From NCBI RefSeq assembly GCF_014839805.1, contig NC_051117.1, positions 9,920,001-9,984,000 on the forward strand: a stretch of DNA of 64,000 bases, in the 5' to 3' direction. Shown in pieces: positions 33,179-45,552 of the stretch. Every line of letters begins with the position of its first letter. Position 1 is the first letter of the stretch. The notes under the pieces are model-generated. The model did no database searches and was not told the origin of the DNA. It saw only the letters and a program-made list of their open reading frames with translations. Source of the DNA: Manduca sexta. Taxonomy: Eukaryota; Arthropoda; Insecta; Lepidoptera; Sphingidae. Position numbers and translations under genes: made by a program.

Positions 33179-33872
33179 TACGTTGTCTTGCTTTATTGTT
33201 GACGGAACTCATCCGCAATTATCCCAGTATATGTTCAGTGGTGATAATTAACATCGGCATCCTTTAACGTGCATATTAATCATAATCAGCATATGCTATG
33301 AAAACACCAAAGTTATAAAATAATTTTCTCTTTCACGGACCCCCAAAATGACCTCTAAAGTTGCGAATTCGAAACCGCAAGAAACTACTTTACCACAACT
33401 GCCACCCGCGCGTAATCGAGACGCGAATGGAGAATTAGATCGATTTAGAGAAATTTATTGGTAAATCAATTAGGAAGGTTTATTACATTCAGTCAACGCA
33501 ATTAGGAATTTTCAATTGGAACAATAATTTACGTGGAAATATTTATGGTGGGACTTTTAGTTTGAAGAATTAGCTTTAATATAATTTTGAATTTCATTTT
33601 TTGGTAATGATTTGATTAGTATATTTTGTACCTAATGAGATAGTGTCATAGAAATAGTAAAAAAAATAATAATAATATTATTAAATATGACAATCCCGTT
33701 TCGAGGTCAGTCAGTTTATACAAAGTACCAAACACATCGACAAATATTCTTCACATATTCTACAGATATTTTTAGCGCTTGACGGAATACCATGGGTATT
33801 ATAAGTTTAAGGTATATCTTTGTATCTGTGAATCTATGTAGCATCCTCGCGGGGGACCGAATTCTTTTCTTT
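33179..33872. other. Featureless DNA, one small clean frame
   Basis: An ATG at 33346 starts a 38-codon frame to a TAA at 33460-33462 (MTSKVANSKPQETTLPQLPP...). It has balanced composition, but nothing else supports translation. Confidence 0.3.
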
Positions 33873-34050
33873 TCTGCTAATGTCCCCGAAGGCGTAGGTA
33901 GACATGCAACGAAAGCACCCAGTTTTCGCTATGTGTATTCCGTGATGTTATAGAGAAAGCCTATCGCCATATCGAGCATGAGTTCTAGACTCCGGGCTGA
34001 CTCTGAGTAGAAAACTGAATATAACTTTGCCCAACTTGGGAGTACATCTA
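33873..34050 (-). mobile_element. SINE C, antisense, partial
   Basis: 'aatgtccccgaaggcgtagg', 'cacccagttttcgctatgtg', 'gcctatcgccatatcgagca' and 'tagactccgggctgactctg' keep SINE C order. The tRNA-like head is missing. Confidence 0.75.
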
Positions 34051-34346
34051 CACAACCGAAACACTCACACTGAAACGCGATCCTATCTGCAAAATATACT
34101 TAAGTATTCACCTGTACCTAACTTTAAACTTAATAAATAAAATTGAGCTCAACTCCGTTTAATTAAGGCACAAGTTTGTAGTTGTACGTGCGTGTACTTG
34201 CACATAATAAAGACAACATGTTAATTTCCCGAGAGATCCGAGATACAAGTTCTAAACTGTTGTAGCATGGCCGAGATTTGTACCTTGAGTGGGGTAAATA
34301 ACCATGGAACTGGTCTTATTAAGGAGAGGGATCGACTGAATTGTTA
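34051..34346. other. Featureless DNA
   Basis: No recognised feature. Confidence 0.5.
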
Positions 34347-34503
34347 TAATAATAATAATAATATCAGCCCTGTATTATATACTTGCCCACGGCTGAGCAC
34401 GGGCCTCCTCTACTACTGAGAGGGATTAGGCCTTAGTTCACCACGCTGGCCTAGCGCGGATTGGCAGACTTCACACACCTTCGAAATTCCTATAGAGAAC
34501 TTC
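34347..34503 (-). mobile_element. SINE A, antisense, 5' truncated
   Basis: Starts with an (ATA)n tail and 'tcagccctgtattatatact', and stops after 'cctatagagaacttct'. The tRNA-like half is missing. Confidence 0.88.
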
Positions 34504-34529
34504 TAGAAACGTTATATAAATCTTTATTA

Positions 34530-34725
34530 TAGCATATTGGTGGTAACTTTCCTGCATTCAAGGGGTAGTAGGTACCTGCGCAGTGTCTATTTCTACCGCC
34601 AAGCAGCAGTGTGCACGCATTGTTATGTAACAATTTAAAAACATTGTAGCTAGTGTAATTACTAGGCATTGTGAGACTCATCTTATGTCTTACGGTGATG
34701 AGCGCACTGGCACGCAGTACTTTCT
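34530..34725 (+). repeat. Repeat F, sense, diverged
   Basis: 'gtgtctatttctaccgccaa', 'gcagcagtgtgcacgcattg', 'acattgtagctagtgtaatt' and 'ggtgatgagcgcactgg' match repeat F with many changes. Confidence 0.7.
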
Positions 34726-34759
34726 ACTCCAAACTATAGTTTCGAGTGTATGGATGGTT

Positions 34760-34940
34760 ATATCACCATCATCATCATCATCTCAGCCACAGGAAGTCTA
34801 CTGCTGAACATAGGCCTCCCCCAAGGATCAGCGTCGACCTGTTGGAAGCGGCCTGCATCCGGCGACTTCCTGCGACCTTAGCCAGGTCGTCCGTCCACCT
34901 TGTAGGCGGGCGTCCGATGTTTCGCTTGCCTGTGCGTGTA
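34760..34940 (-). mobile_element. RTE-type LINE 3' end
   Basis: The minus strand encodes the C-terminal signature of lepidopteran endonuclease-reverse-transcriptase LINEs: GRPPTRWTDDLAKVAGSRRM, then QAASNRS. It ends in a (GAT)n tail, seen as catcatcatc on the plus strand at about 34767. Everything upstream of the last 45 codons or so is missing, as usual for 5'-truncated copies. Confidence 0.75.
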
Positions 34941-34961
34941 TGGATGGTCATATGTCTTACC

Positions 34962-35053
34962 ATTATTACGTAGGCCATTATGGCGAGTTCTATACCTTAT
35001 CTACGGTGGTCGTTATCCCGGCAGACATGTATGTCCTACCGCCAGCAGATAAT
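34962..35053 (+). repeat. Repeat B, sense, 3' third only
   Basis: 'acgtaggccattatggcgag', 'ggtggtcgttatcccggcag' and 'tatgtcctaccgccagcaga' match the end of repeat B. Confidence 0.75.
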
Positions 35054-35068
35054 TCATACTTCCTACTC

Positions 35069-35243
35069 CCTTATTCATAAACGTCTTTTATCTAAGGACG
35101 GAGTAAAGCTGTAATAACAAGTCTGTTTCTCAGTGCTGACGGCATGGTAGCCTTCGCAGTGCGTAGCCATAGAGCCCTTGTGATTGGGTAATGTTGTTGT
35201 ATCGCAATATCCTGTCCTTAGATAAAAACGTCTATGAATTAGG
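35069..35243. mobile_element. 175-bp MITE with 34-bp TIRs
   Basis: The left end ccttattcataaacgtcttt...atctaaggacgga is inverted at the right end as tgtccttagataaaa...cgtctatgaattagg. The centre is unrelated and has no ORF. I could not identify a convincing TSD, so the superfamily is open. Confidence 0.8.
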
Positions 35244-35486
35244 TGGCAAGTGTTTACATTACCTACTGACTCACCTGCTTGTTCGCTGACATATACAAAA
35301 TATCCTCAAAACTGTCTGGGTCATCAGGTGACACTAGCTTAGATACATAATCTCTTTTATCTGTGCTAGACACGCAATTAAAAATATTAAGAAACTTTAA
35401 ATTACATGATTAATTATATCTCTTGAGCGCCGTTAACCTTTGAATACTTAGACATCACCGAATAGGTATTAAATGTTCTTTAAAAC
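35244..35486. other. Featureless DNA
   Basis: No recognised feature. Confidence 0.5.
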
Positions 35487-35620
35487 TAGTTAATGGATTT
35501 CTTCGCGGCTTTTATGTTTTTTAGTCATTACGTTGCGAAAATTTTGCAGATTTCATAGTCACGGGACACACTTAAGATGTAGTCGTCCAAAAAGGCAACG
35601 TTACCTTATTTTTGGAATAA
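35487..35620 (-). mobile_element. Penelope-like element, degenerate 3' UTR fragment
   Basis: 'ttctt-cgcggcttttat', 'cattacgttgcgaaaatttt', 'gcagatttcatagtcacggg' and 'gtagtcgtccaaaaaggca' line up with 24330-24440 of the main element. It lacks the terminal extension. Confidence 0.6.
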
Positions 35621-36413
35621 CTCAAAACAATAAAAAAAATTACGAATAATGTGAAAGTCGTGTAAAACTAAGAAATCATTACATAAAGTTGTTTATGACT
35701 GGCGATATGAGAACGAAAACTGGAGTGGGTAGACAACAAAGTTTCATAAATTAAAACTAATATTACACTTATCTGGCTGTGACGATCAAGGAGTTCATAA
35801 AAACAAAGCAAACACTCTTTAAAATATGCTAGAAAAAGTTGGGTCGTCGACCTCACAATGAAATGGGGTAGGTAGGATATGTAATATGTCTATCATATCT
35901 CTCTCTATATTCCAAGTTATAGAACCCACATGGTAGTGGAGTCAGTTGTGTATGTGTGTAAAAAGAGGAAGCGAATAGATTTTTTTTACATTTTTATTTT
36001 CATATACCTATCAAATCATGAGACTAATATAATCTCAATGAAAATGGTTGCTTTAGTTGCGCTTTAGCTTAACCCGTCGAACCTAAAGAAGCGAGTTTAT
36101 ATGTACCTTTACCCCAGTAAAGGAGAATATTTCTACTGACCACAGCCGTGGTTATCTCACTAACCGCACGAAACAAGCGAGAAGCTGTTACTTTACAACG
36201 GTGTCGGTTACTATGCCAATTCTTGATAATACCACACATACCCGCTGCAGACAAATAAGGTGCAATGTGACGTTATTATGAGATATAGAATAATAGCCTT
36301 TTATTAGTAGAAGTTTGTTAAAGGCGTCTGTAATAAACTATGATATGATTAGGTATGTCTTTGTTAAAAAACTATTAGGTGTAAGCAAAACCGCATTTTC
36401 AACACAATTAACA
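35621..36413. other. Featureless DNA
   Basis: No gene or recognised repeat. Short minus frames at 35668-35856 and 36069-36254 lack domains. Confidence 0.5.
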
Positions 36414-36775
36414 TTACGTTAACTTAATAATTAAATATAATAATAATATCAGCCCTGTATTATATACTTGCCCACTGCTGAGCACGGGCCTCCTCTACTA
36501 CTGAGAGGGATTAGGCCTTAGTCCACCACGCTGGCCTAGTGCGGATTGATAAACTTCACACACCTTCGAAATTCCTATAGAGAATTTCTCAGATGTGCAG
36601 GTTTCCTCACGATGTTTTCCTTCACCGTTAAAGCGAACGATAAATTCACAAAGAATACACACATGATTTTAGAAAATTCAGAGGTGTGTGCCCTTGGGAT
36701 TTGAACCTGCGGACATTCGTCTTGGCAGTCCATTCCACACCCAACTAGGCTATCGCCGCTTTTTTACGTTAACTT
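36414..36775 (-). mobile_element. SINE A, antisense, full length, 12-bp TSD
   Basis: ttacgttaactt at 36414-36425 and 36764-36775 is an exact TSD. The element (36426-36763) runs from the (ATA)n tail to the head, complement 'caactaggctatcgccgc'. It is one of the least decayed copies. Confidence 0.95.
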
Positions 36776-38603
36776 CATATTGTCAATTTAATAGTAGAGT
36801 TTTAAAGTGTAAATTAAGTCGACTTTAATGGTACTAGGTTCTTCTTATAATAATCGTAATCTTATAATAGACAAAGATTAACAATTCCGTCTATAAAAAC
36901 GGATATTAGCTGATATCTTTTTATCTCCAAAGGAGTAATTTATTACTATGCTACCTCATACCTTGCAGTGCTTGTAATTCAAGATTATTTATTTATTCAT
37001 TTGTTTTGGTCCACTAATAGCAAAACTTTTTACATATCATACAGGTTATATCGTGAAACATTATACAATTTAAAATAGTTTAGGCGTACACGGCTTTAAC
37101 CATTAAGTGTTAACAAGAAGCTCAAACTATAAATATAGATAGAATAAATTTATAACAGACAATATCACATGAACTAAGTGGCTTACTTACTTATAACAAA
37201 ACAAACCGAAATTAACCACTAACCAAATAAAACTGAAACTCCAAAGAAATAAACAGATTTTTGGCAGGAGCATGCATTTTCTAACCTACGTCATTACAAG
37301 GTTGGCTCAATATACTTTTGTAAACAATGTTGCCAGAAAACACTGGACACTTTGTCTGTTTTTACCTCTTCTGAGTATTTCAGTAACACAAAAATTGTAT
37401 TAAAATAACAAACAGCATTATAGTATTAAAAAAATCTGGTTTGCAGCATCCTTACATAATATTTTTTAAAGGCGAGTGAAATATTATTAACCAGTGGTTG
37501 AAGTCATTTTTCTTTTATCGCGTTCTTTGAGCTTTCCCTTGCTACTTCTTTTTTCGAAAACCTGGAAAATTTTCTTTTATTCATTTAAAGTTTGACTGTT
37601 ACTTATATTTATATTTAAGTTTACGTCTCAACGATTGGGTAAAGATAGTGGACTTATGGTACTTGTGGTTTACTTCTACTCTATGGCTCGTGAAAATTAG
37701 AGTTGTGACTCAAATTATAATCCTATAAACTTTGCCAATTGTTGCAAATATTTATGTGCGTACAGTTCCAATTTAAGTATTGTAGCTATTCTCATTGCAT
37801 ATGGAAACAGTATAGACTTACAACTTTTTACTCTGTTTAACTTGCTGGTTCGTTAGACATGTATTCAATAAAATATAATAAATAACATATAAATAAAAGG
37901 CAGGTGCAATTAGAACGAATGAAGTTTGTAAGATGTGTATTAACAATTGAATTATACAGAAGAAGTTCGCTATTTTTCATTTTAAACATCCCACATAGAT
38001 ATGTGCCAGGCTTCTTAGAGAAGTGGCATTCGAAGTTGTATTTCTCATATTTATTGTATACCATCTGACGATACCCTTTCATATTTTTATCGTCAATTAT
38101 TAATTCACCATTCAAAGAGATCCGTAATCAATATTTACACAGCTCAAAAATTACCAAGAATTTACAAATTTACACAGAATTCTAGGAATCAGTGAATACA
38201 TCTGGATTTTCAAAATAACTCCACCCAGAAGTTATCGACCCCGCACACTCGCAATGAACAAAGGGAAATTCGCAAAGAATTTATTAATTTGTTGAAAAAT
38301 CTCAAGTTTTCTGTACACTCTACGTCTGACTTACGTCGTAAAAAGGCACCTACTCGCAAGAAAAATACGATAACGGGTGGCCAGTGGCGTACTTAAAATC
38401 GTTTTCTCGTGAATGGAATGTTAAAGCGCTTTTTTCAAGGACCCAGGGTTGCCAGCTTGCGAATTAATTGAGCGCCAAATTTTGGGGATTGCGCGCATTT
38501 CCCGAGATTATGTTGTGTTTTGCATGCGGAATGGTTAATTATTTTAATTTTAATGTAAACAGGAAATGTATTTGTTAACTATGCGGAACAAATAATTGAT
38601 TTT
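36776..38603. other. Featureless DNA
   Basis: A long AT-rich stretch without a recognised repeat. The 92-codon minus frame at 37837-38115 shows no domain that I know. Confidence 0.45.
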
Positions 38604-38890
38604 TTGGGGTTCCGTATTTCAAAAGAAACCCTTATATGATCACTTTGTTGTTCATCGGTCTTTGAAGACCCTTTTCCAGGCACGCGTATAAGTATTAAGT
38701 TGGGGTTTATATCAAATAATTGGGTGTAAAAAATAAAAGCTAACGAAATCAAAACATGTTGACCATTTATGTTGCATATTTTGCGAATTCACAAGTGAAT
38801 CAAAACCTACAGGGTACTTTCTGTTGTCATAGAATCATGAAATTTGGCAAGAAGCAATGCCTTAGAGCACATCTAAAGAAAAATTCCAAT
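38604..38890 (+). repeat. Dispersed repeat K
   Basis: 'ggggttccgtatttcaaaag', 'acccttatatgatcactttg', 'aatcaaaacctacagggtac' and 'agaatcatgaaatttggca' form a pattern I recall from many lepidopteran genomes. There is only one copy here, so the call rests on memory and not on internal repetition. Confidence 0.5.
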
Positions 38891-40239
38891 AAATATGCAC
38901 TTTAATAACAAAAACAAGCTAATTTACTATTACAACCTTATTATTTTCAGTTAATACCATAACCGTATCTAGGGATCGGAAAGCAAAGTTAAGTTTGTCA
39001 AGTTTGAAATTAAATTCTTAGTTACCTCATCTACAAGTTTGTACGGCATTCTCAATGCGTGAAACCAACTCGCGCGGTTTTTTTAATTATGTCGATCATT
39101 TGCGTTGTCGATGTGCTTATAATAATTGTTTTGATAGTTTTTTTACCGGAGGATCTACATATCAAAATTCGTTTTATCTTTCTTAAAGCTGTGTAACATA
39201 GCCTGAACGAAATTATAACTTTATTATTATGTTTCGATAATTATTTAACCGCAGGCGGTATCTATCCAACAATTTAATTTATCGAAGCTCCTCGACATGA
39301 CCTAAATACGCTTAACGACTGTTAATGATTACCTTTGGGCAATATATTTATTTTCGATTAGGTATTTTCTAAGTAGTAAAAAATCAGCAAAAGCAATATT
39401 AAAAAAAGATATAAATTCCTTTAGCCTATATATTTGATCAATCGTTTAGGTATTTTATGTTAATTAGTAGAAAAAAAAACAGGAAAAAAATAGAAAAAAG
39501 TTCAGTCCAAATATAATAACAGACTGTTATAAGTCTACTATGACATCCAAATCAAAGAAAAAAAAATGTAGAGTCAGTCTGAATAAAACAAAAGAAAAAG
39601 TGGTTCGTGCCAACCCTGCCTCCTTCCCGGTTAAACGCTGGGCTCTCCATTCCCGAGACATTCGGTTATTTGATCCCACGTCGTTACTGTTTTTAATGGA
39701 GTTATGTCGCGGGTTTGCTTCAGAGATTTCACTTTGACCTGTGTATTGCAGTCCTACCTCTGTGGAGTACAGCTTTTTATTAAAAGGCTGACCAAGCAGT
39801 GAGCCTTGGAGAAGAGTTATCTTCGAGGCAAAAGACACGTTTTTTTTTAGTTGAGGCCTATAAATAATCTTGACTCTAGCGATAACCAACAACAGTATTG
39901 GAAGACACATGCATAATGTTAATTATTATTAACATGATCTCGAAATTATTAGTTTCATTTATTTTAAATTCGAAAGTGTGTTCTGGCAGAAAGTGATATG
40001 TATGTAGTGTATTTTGGCAGAGTAAATAACGCCTTTAGAATTTATTAACTGGACTGCACAGAAAGCTCGTAATAAGATTAGAAATATTTATTTACTAAGC
40101 AAAGGTTAGGCAACATCGAATTTATATAACACACACTTTTTTGTTTTGTTATTCTTCATCGTTATGAAAATCATTATGATAGATACAATATCAGCCAGCT
40201 AAATTGATACATATAAAATCTTTAACAGTAAAAACAATA
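38891..40239. other. Featureless DNA
   Basis: A 127-codon minus frame (39527-39910) was examined. It has no recognisable domain and a poly-F end created by an A-rich tract, so it is not called a gene. Confidence 0.45.
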
Positions 40240-40306
40240 TCCTTCGGAATCTTTATTCCAGAAAATTTACGTTCAACCGAGCAAAGCCGGATTCGAAAGC
40301 TAACAT
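40240..40306 (+). mobile_element. Helitron-like 3' end, fragment
   Basis: 'cttcggaatctttattccag', 'aaaatttacgttcaaccgag' and 'caaagccggattcgaaagct' resemble a Hel 3' end with CTAG mutated to CTAA. Confidence 0.5.
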
Positions 40307-41068
40307 ATTATTTAATCAAAGTAGTAATAGTAAGCGATTATCGTAAAGCTAACTTTACTTGTACTTGAATCGAACACGAATAAGAAACATAAATGAAACG
40401 AAAGACGTAAATTACATTCAGTCTCTAAATAGTTTCGTAAATGTTACTAGTTTTATTACAAATTGTTTATAGAAAGGCTTAAGTCTTTTGTCCAAACTGG
40501 ACTATATTATTACAGGTTTAACAAAAAAGAAATTACTTTGCAAAGTACTCTTACAGCTAAATCCACTGATGAAAATGTTGAAACTAAATCGACTTATATT
40601 AAAGAGTTTATTTGTTAGTAAGCCTCGGTTAAATATACTACGAGTTTAGCTAAAAAGCGAGAAAAAACGGCGGGCAGTCTAGTTCATCCAAACGGAATAA
40701 TTAACGCTTACAACTCGTATGTACTCGTGTAGACAGCAGAGTTGTAGAGTCGACTCGACGCGTGCATAAAATATTAGTTCTGTAATTAGAAAACGGGAAA
40801 TTGGCAACGTAAAATACGTTAATAAGTAACAAGAATTAATATTGTACAGACAGAAAATTGAGGCTGAATTTCGGACTCTTTTATGCTATTTGTACTTCCT
40901 GATTGATATAATGTTTTCTCTTGTTTAATTTTTATTATCCTAACATGGCAAAGTGATTGTTTTAGTGAATCCATAGTAGTCTAGCAAGAAATGTTGACTC
41001 TATTGATAGTTGCCAGTCTGTCAAATTACTTGAAGTTCTTTTCAAACAGCTAATAATGTTGTTTTTTA
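40307..41068. other. Featureless DNA
   Basis: No gene or recognised repeat. Confidence 0.5.
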
Positions 41069-41287
41069 TACGCGCGGTAAAGTGACCCCACAACACCTGA
41101 TGGTAAATGGAGTGGGGTCGAATAGAATATCGACTGACGAGAGATGATTACTCCCCGACAATCGCCAAAATTATACCGGCTTGTAGGAACCGGCTATATA
41201 TAGGCTGATCCTGGAACGCGACACACTTACGTAGGCCACCACAGCAGGTTTAAACACCTTGTGTATGGTCGCTATCCGGCTACGTAG
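41069..41287 (+). repeat. Repeat B, sense
   Basis: 'gcgcggtaaagtgacccca', 'ggtaaatggagtggggtcg' and 'cgactgacgagagatgatta' through 'caccttgtgtatggtcgcta'. The end (taccaccagca) is missing. Confidence 0.82.
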
Positions 41288-41999
41288 AGGCGTCACTTGC
41301 ATCAATAGATCTTGGATTATTGATGCTGCGTAGATACAACTAATTGTTTTTAAAGTAGCTATTTCAATACCACTATCTCACATTAAATGAACGAGAATTT
41401 AAAAATTGTTACGTTTTATAAATTCAGTAATACATCTGGAGATCCAAAAAACTCACCATTTCCATAATCCCCTTTCCTTTCCTTTAAAGCCACTAGCACG
41501 TTTATTATTTTCGTCGTACTTTGAGTATTTTAAAAAAATAGAGATCACTGAACAGATGATTATTTGTCGACTTACGCAATTAAGAAGCAACTTAATTTTA
41601 CGTTTTTTTATTTACTTCTAATACAATAATAGCCCAGGCGGACTACTTAGTACCTTCCATAATACACTAACAATTACATTCAATTTTTGTTACGATTCGA
41701 AAACGTGACTACAATTTAATAGTTAGTAAGCTAATTCCTAAGCAAGACAACAGCGAGTGTTTAATATTCCGCTCTTGTCCATGAAAACGAACCCGCACCT
41801 CAGAGTGCTTACAATTCAATGGCCTCTGTTATTGTGCGACCGCAGTTTGTATCGGGCTATACGGACTGCGAATTGAAATTTGAAACAGAGTTGATTTTTT
41901 TTTATAGGAGATAAACGAAAAAGCCTTCTTGATAAGTTTACACTACTGGCCATATATTTTAATTTATTTAACTATAATAATTTCAGGAATAAATGCATG
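41288..41999. other. Featureless DNA
   Basis: No gene or recognised repeat. Confidence 0.5.
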
Positions 42000-42088
42000 A
42001 TGTGTGTGTCCCTCTCTCTCTTTCTGTCTCTGTCCCTCCGTGTGCGTGTGTATGAGCGCGCGCGTGTGTGCGTGTGTGTTTGTGTGTA
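42000..42088. repeat. Compound microsatellite
   Basis: GT-rich, then CT-rich, then alternating GC and GT dinucleotides (tctctctctttctgtctctg, gagcgcgcgcgtgtgtgcgt). The alternating purine-pyrimidine core could adopt Z-DNA. Confidence 0.9.
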
Positions 42089-42129
42089 TTTAATTTAATA
42101 ATTTTTCGAGGCGTACAACTTGCTTAATA

Positions 42130-42320
42130 CTAAGCAACACAAAAACACTCTTTACGCATTTATCCTGGAAGGAATAGACTAAGGGGAAATAGGGCACCCA
42201 CTTTTCGCTATATATTTCCTCCTATAACGTGTCGGGTGAGTCTATTGTCATTTCGGATGCAAATTCCAGACGCGGGATGAAACTGAGCGGAAAAATCTAA
42301 TACGATTTAAGCAACATGAC
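42130..42320 (-). mobile_element. SINE C, antisense, diverged
   Basis: 'acgcatttatcctggaagga', 'agggcacccacttttcgcta', 'atgcaaattccagacgcgg' and 'actgagcggaaaaatctaat' follow SINE C. The tRNA-like head is lost. Confidence 0.72.
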
Positions 42321-42544
42321 TGCTCAAGAATTAAAACAAAGTTCTACGTAGCAATATACAATACGCTCGTCATCTTTAGGCATAAAATGTTAAGTCTTCA
42401 ATGCCTTCAAACTGGAGCACTACACCCCCACTCATCTAACAAAATAGTAACCTTGACAGATAGACAGACTTGTAAGTACGTGCATGTACACTTAGTAAAG
42501 TTGAATACGGCGAACTAACATAGCTTTGCTGATGTTTAAATATA
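42321..42544. other. Featureless DNA
   Basis: 'cgctcgtcatctttaggcat' at about 42365-42384 faintly resembles antisense repeat F. Otherwise nothing was recognised. Confidence 0.35.
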
Positions 42545-42826
42545 TGTATCTGCCCTGATAGCGACCACCGTATACAAGTTATAAATAGGGTAGTATAATT
42601 TTATAAAATATATTTATCAAAGATGTATGTCGTCCAAAATCCGCCATAGTGGTCTACGTAAGTACGTCGCGTTCCGATTTCAGCCTTTGTATATCTGGAT
42701 CCGACAGGCCGGCATAACTGTATCGACTACCGAGGGGTAATCATCTCAAGTTAGTCGACATTCTATTGGAACCCATTACACTTAACATCAGGTGCAGTGG
42801 GGACACTTTGCTAAGCTCATATAAAA
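42545..42826 (-). repeat. Repeat B, antisense, with a 57-bp insertion
   Basis: 'gatagcgaccaccgtataca' is separated from 'aaatccgccatagtggtcta' by about 57 extra AT-rich bases (42584-42640) not found in other copies. It then runs normally to 'ggtgcagtggggacac'. Confidence 0.78.
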
Positions 42827-42866
42827 AAAATAACAAACTCACAAATTTTTCCTCTCTATTAAACAA

Positions 42867-43083
42867 TTAGCTTTTCCTCGCGGCTTCGCCCGCGTGAAGG
42901 AATTTTCCCGGATAAAAGTCCCGCTACATATTTCCCGAGACAGAAAGTAGCCTATAACCTTCCCAAGGTCTTAAACTATCTCCACATCAAATTTCATAAA
43001 AATCCGTTCTGTAGATTTTGAGAAAATCGATAACATACAGACAGACAAAAATGGAGACTTTGTTTTATGATATGTAGATATAG
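42867..43083 (-). mobile_element. Helitron-like element, antisense
   Basis: 'agcttttcctcgcggcttcg' through 'aactatctccacatcaaatt' to 'ggagactttgttttatgata'. It is the same subtype as 4157-4371. Confidence 0.82.
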
Positions 43084-44263
43084 ATAAGTATAAATATAGC
43101 AGATTGAAAAGAAAACTGTTTTATAATATTTACTCGTATAGATTGATATTAGTTTAAATTAATATTACAAGCTATTAAGTCTAATAAACAAATTTCCATT
43201 GGCTAGCTATTTATTATCAATATGAAGATAACATCAAATCCAATCTGGGCTACAATGGGTGACTGTCCTCTGCGCCATGGTACAAGCTGAATCCAATTAT
43301 TCCTACATCTGAATACAAATGCAACGATGATGTAAATGCCATCAGATATGCCTTTTGTCTGATAATACTGACTGTTCAAGCAATGAATGGGAAAAAATAG
43401 ATATTGAAATAAATGCATCATCTAAGTCTCCATAAATTATGAAGTTTTGATGATTATAATGATGCCGATGATGGTGATAACAATGATAATCTCTTTCTCA
43501 ACGGAAACATCATATTAATAATTCATACATGCATGGATATGTTATAAAGCCATGGTCTGTCAGCGCAGTACATTTAAGGGACTTAGAATTGGGATTTAGT
43601 AATATTTTCATTGCACATAATATAGAATAGGGTTATGAGAAATTAAATCATAATAATCCATACACGAGTTAGCCTTGTTCGCCAATTCAAAATTAATCAT
43701 TTTAAACGTTCAAAAGGATTTTTTACTAAACAAATGCATTTTAATCTACCCGCTTTCGAGAAATCATTTTGAAAAAAGTAATTAAAAACATAATTCACAA
43801 AGACTTAAAAAATACAAAAAAAATAGCACAAAGCAACTCAAACATGCGATATCAACATGCAGAAGGCATTTACAAAACACTTTGTGTTTATTTTCCGCCA
43901 TTTCCTTGCAATTATAACTTATCGTTGTTTAACTTAACAAAACGACTCGAACGCGCGCTTTGAGACATTTTTAATTTAAATAAAGAGAAAATCCGAAGCA
44001 TTATCCTTTGCAGAACCCTTTAGTTTTCTATTCTTTGCTCTTAAATTCCTTTGTGTTAATGGATTTTTCATCTAGTTTTTACTGGTTGATGACACGGGTG
44101 GAATAGACTGCTACCTTTGTTGAGACTTTTTATTACAAAATACTAGGGAAGGTAGAGGTAGGTAGAGAACTGCACGCGTCATACGGGTATAAGACAATTT
44201 TCAAAACATTCCGTGAATTAATTGGCTTCTGTATTGTTGACTAATATGTCTGATTTTTTTATA
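43084..44263. other. Featureless DNA
   Basis: No gene or recognised repeat. The 72-codon minus frame at 43203-43421 and the 64-codon plus frame at 43769-43963 lack domains. Confidence 0.5.
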
Positions 44264-44442
44264 CTAGGTTTTTTGCTCGCAGCTCTGCCCGCGTGAAAAT
44301 TTTGGATAACAGGTACTATATCTTCCGAGAGTTTCAAACTATCCCTATGCCAAATTTTATTAATATCCGTTTAGTAGTTTTTGAGTTTATCGCGTTAAGA
44401 CAGTCAGACGTGGCGGGGACTTTGTTTTATAAAATGTGAGGA
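44264..44442 (-). mobile_element. Helitron-like element, antisense, short
   Basis: ctag at 44264-44267 after A, hairpin 'gctcgcagctctgcccgcgt', and 5' end 'gggactttgttttataaaat'. The centre is deleted relative to 4157-4371. Confidence 0.8.
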
Positions 44443-45314
44443 TAACCTGCCCAGAAAAATAAGAAACTTGCATTGGCGGCGCCACTATTTGCTTTTCGCT
44501 GAAAGTTAACAAAAAACAGCTTCATATTTTTCCACAATATGGCGAGATTAATATTTTACTGTCGAAGCTATACATTCTTATCCTGAAATAACTAAAAAAT
44601 AAGTATATACAAAGCGAGGTGAATGGAATTAAAGAGGTCTAAAAAAACGACATTTATATCGAGATTTTATTGTAATTTGCGAAAAAATTTTGATATGCAT
44701 TTTTTATCTTACTGGATTTAAACGAAAATAAAGCTAATATTATTTATAGTTAAGTTTCTAATAGTAAGAACACTTCTAATAATTTTCTTTTACCCCTCCG
44801 ATACTACGCATATATCACCGATTTTATTCTATAAAAAATCCTCTCTATTCATAAAACCTAATTTTGTTCAACGATGACTAGTTCCCGAATACATTTTTAA
44901 AAATATTCACACTCTAACTCGCTATGATGATTACAGAGAATTTCCCTTGTCACATGTAAAACAAATACGAACGATATTTGCTTTCCAAAAATATAAAAAT
45001 ACTCGTATGGATTTGAAAATGTAAACGTTGTTGCTAAAATGTAAACCAAAATAAAAATATTCTAAATTTAGGTTTTTTTTGTCATCAGTTATTTACGATG
45101 CGTAAATATAGTGTATGGTTGGTCGTGGTTAGGAAAATATGTTTCTCTACCATTTTTTTTGTAAAATTAAATGAATGAAACGACCAAACGAAACTAGAAC
45201 AAAAAGAGTTTACATAATGCCTGGCACTAGAAATGCAGTGATATCTAAACAGACGGGACGCAATGACAACTTAAACTCTGAGTAATAAACTATATCAAGA
45301 AGACAGATCACACG
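44443..45314. other. Featureless DNA
   Basis: No gene or recognised repeat. Confidence 0.5.
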
Positions 45315-45552
45315 TCGACACCCAAATAGGTAGGCAGAGATGAATCCACAGCACCCACAATGCGCCATATGTGTTCCATTCCTTTATAGGCTAGAAGGCG
45401 AGCGTAACAACATCAGACACAAATTCCAGACTCCGGGGTTCACCCTGGAGTCTGAAATTTTGATTTTTCTACTCAGTATCAACCTAGGATTCGAACCCGG
45501 GACCTCAGAGCGCTCGTTGTACCGCGCAAGTAACACTACTACGCCGTAGCTG
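45315..45552 (-). mobile_element. SINE C, antisense, near full length
   Basis: 'aggtaggcagagatgaatcc', 'aaattccagactccgggg', 'gattcgaacccgggacctca' (B-box complement) and 'ctactacgccgtagctg' (head). A local palindrome, cagactcc with ggagtctg (about 45427-45453), is an extra feature of this copy. Confidence 0.85.

Noticed and set aside
33346..33462. 38-codon plus frame starting MTSKVANSK
   Set aside because: It is short enough to arise by chance and has no second line of evidence. It is noted only as a candidate small ORF.
39527..39910. 127-codon minus-strand frame
   Set aside because: No recognisable domain. Its phenylalanine-rich end is the complement of an A-rich tract, and there is no supporting splice or promoter structure.
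42000..42088. Dense short repeats that could be mistaken for a satellite or CRISPR-like array
   Set aside because: They are simple GT, CT and GC dinucleotide tracts without spaced repeat units.
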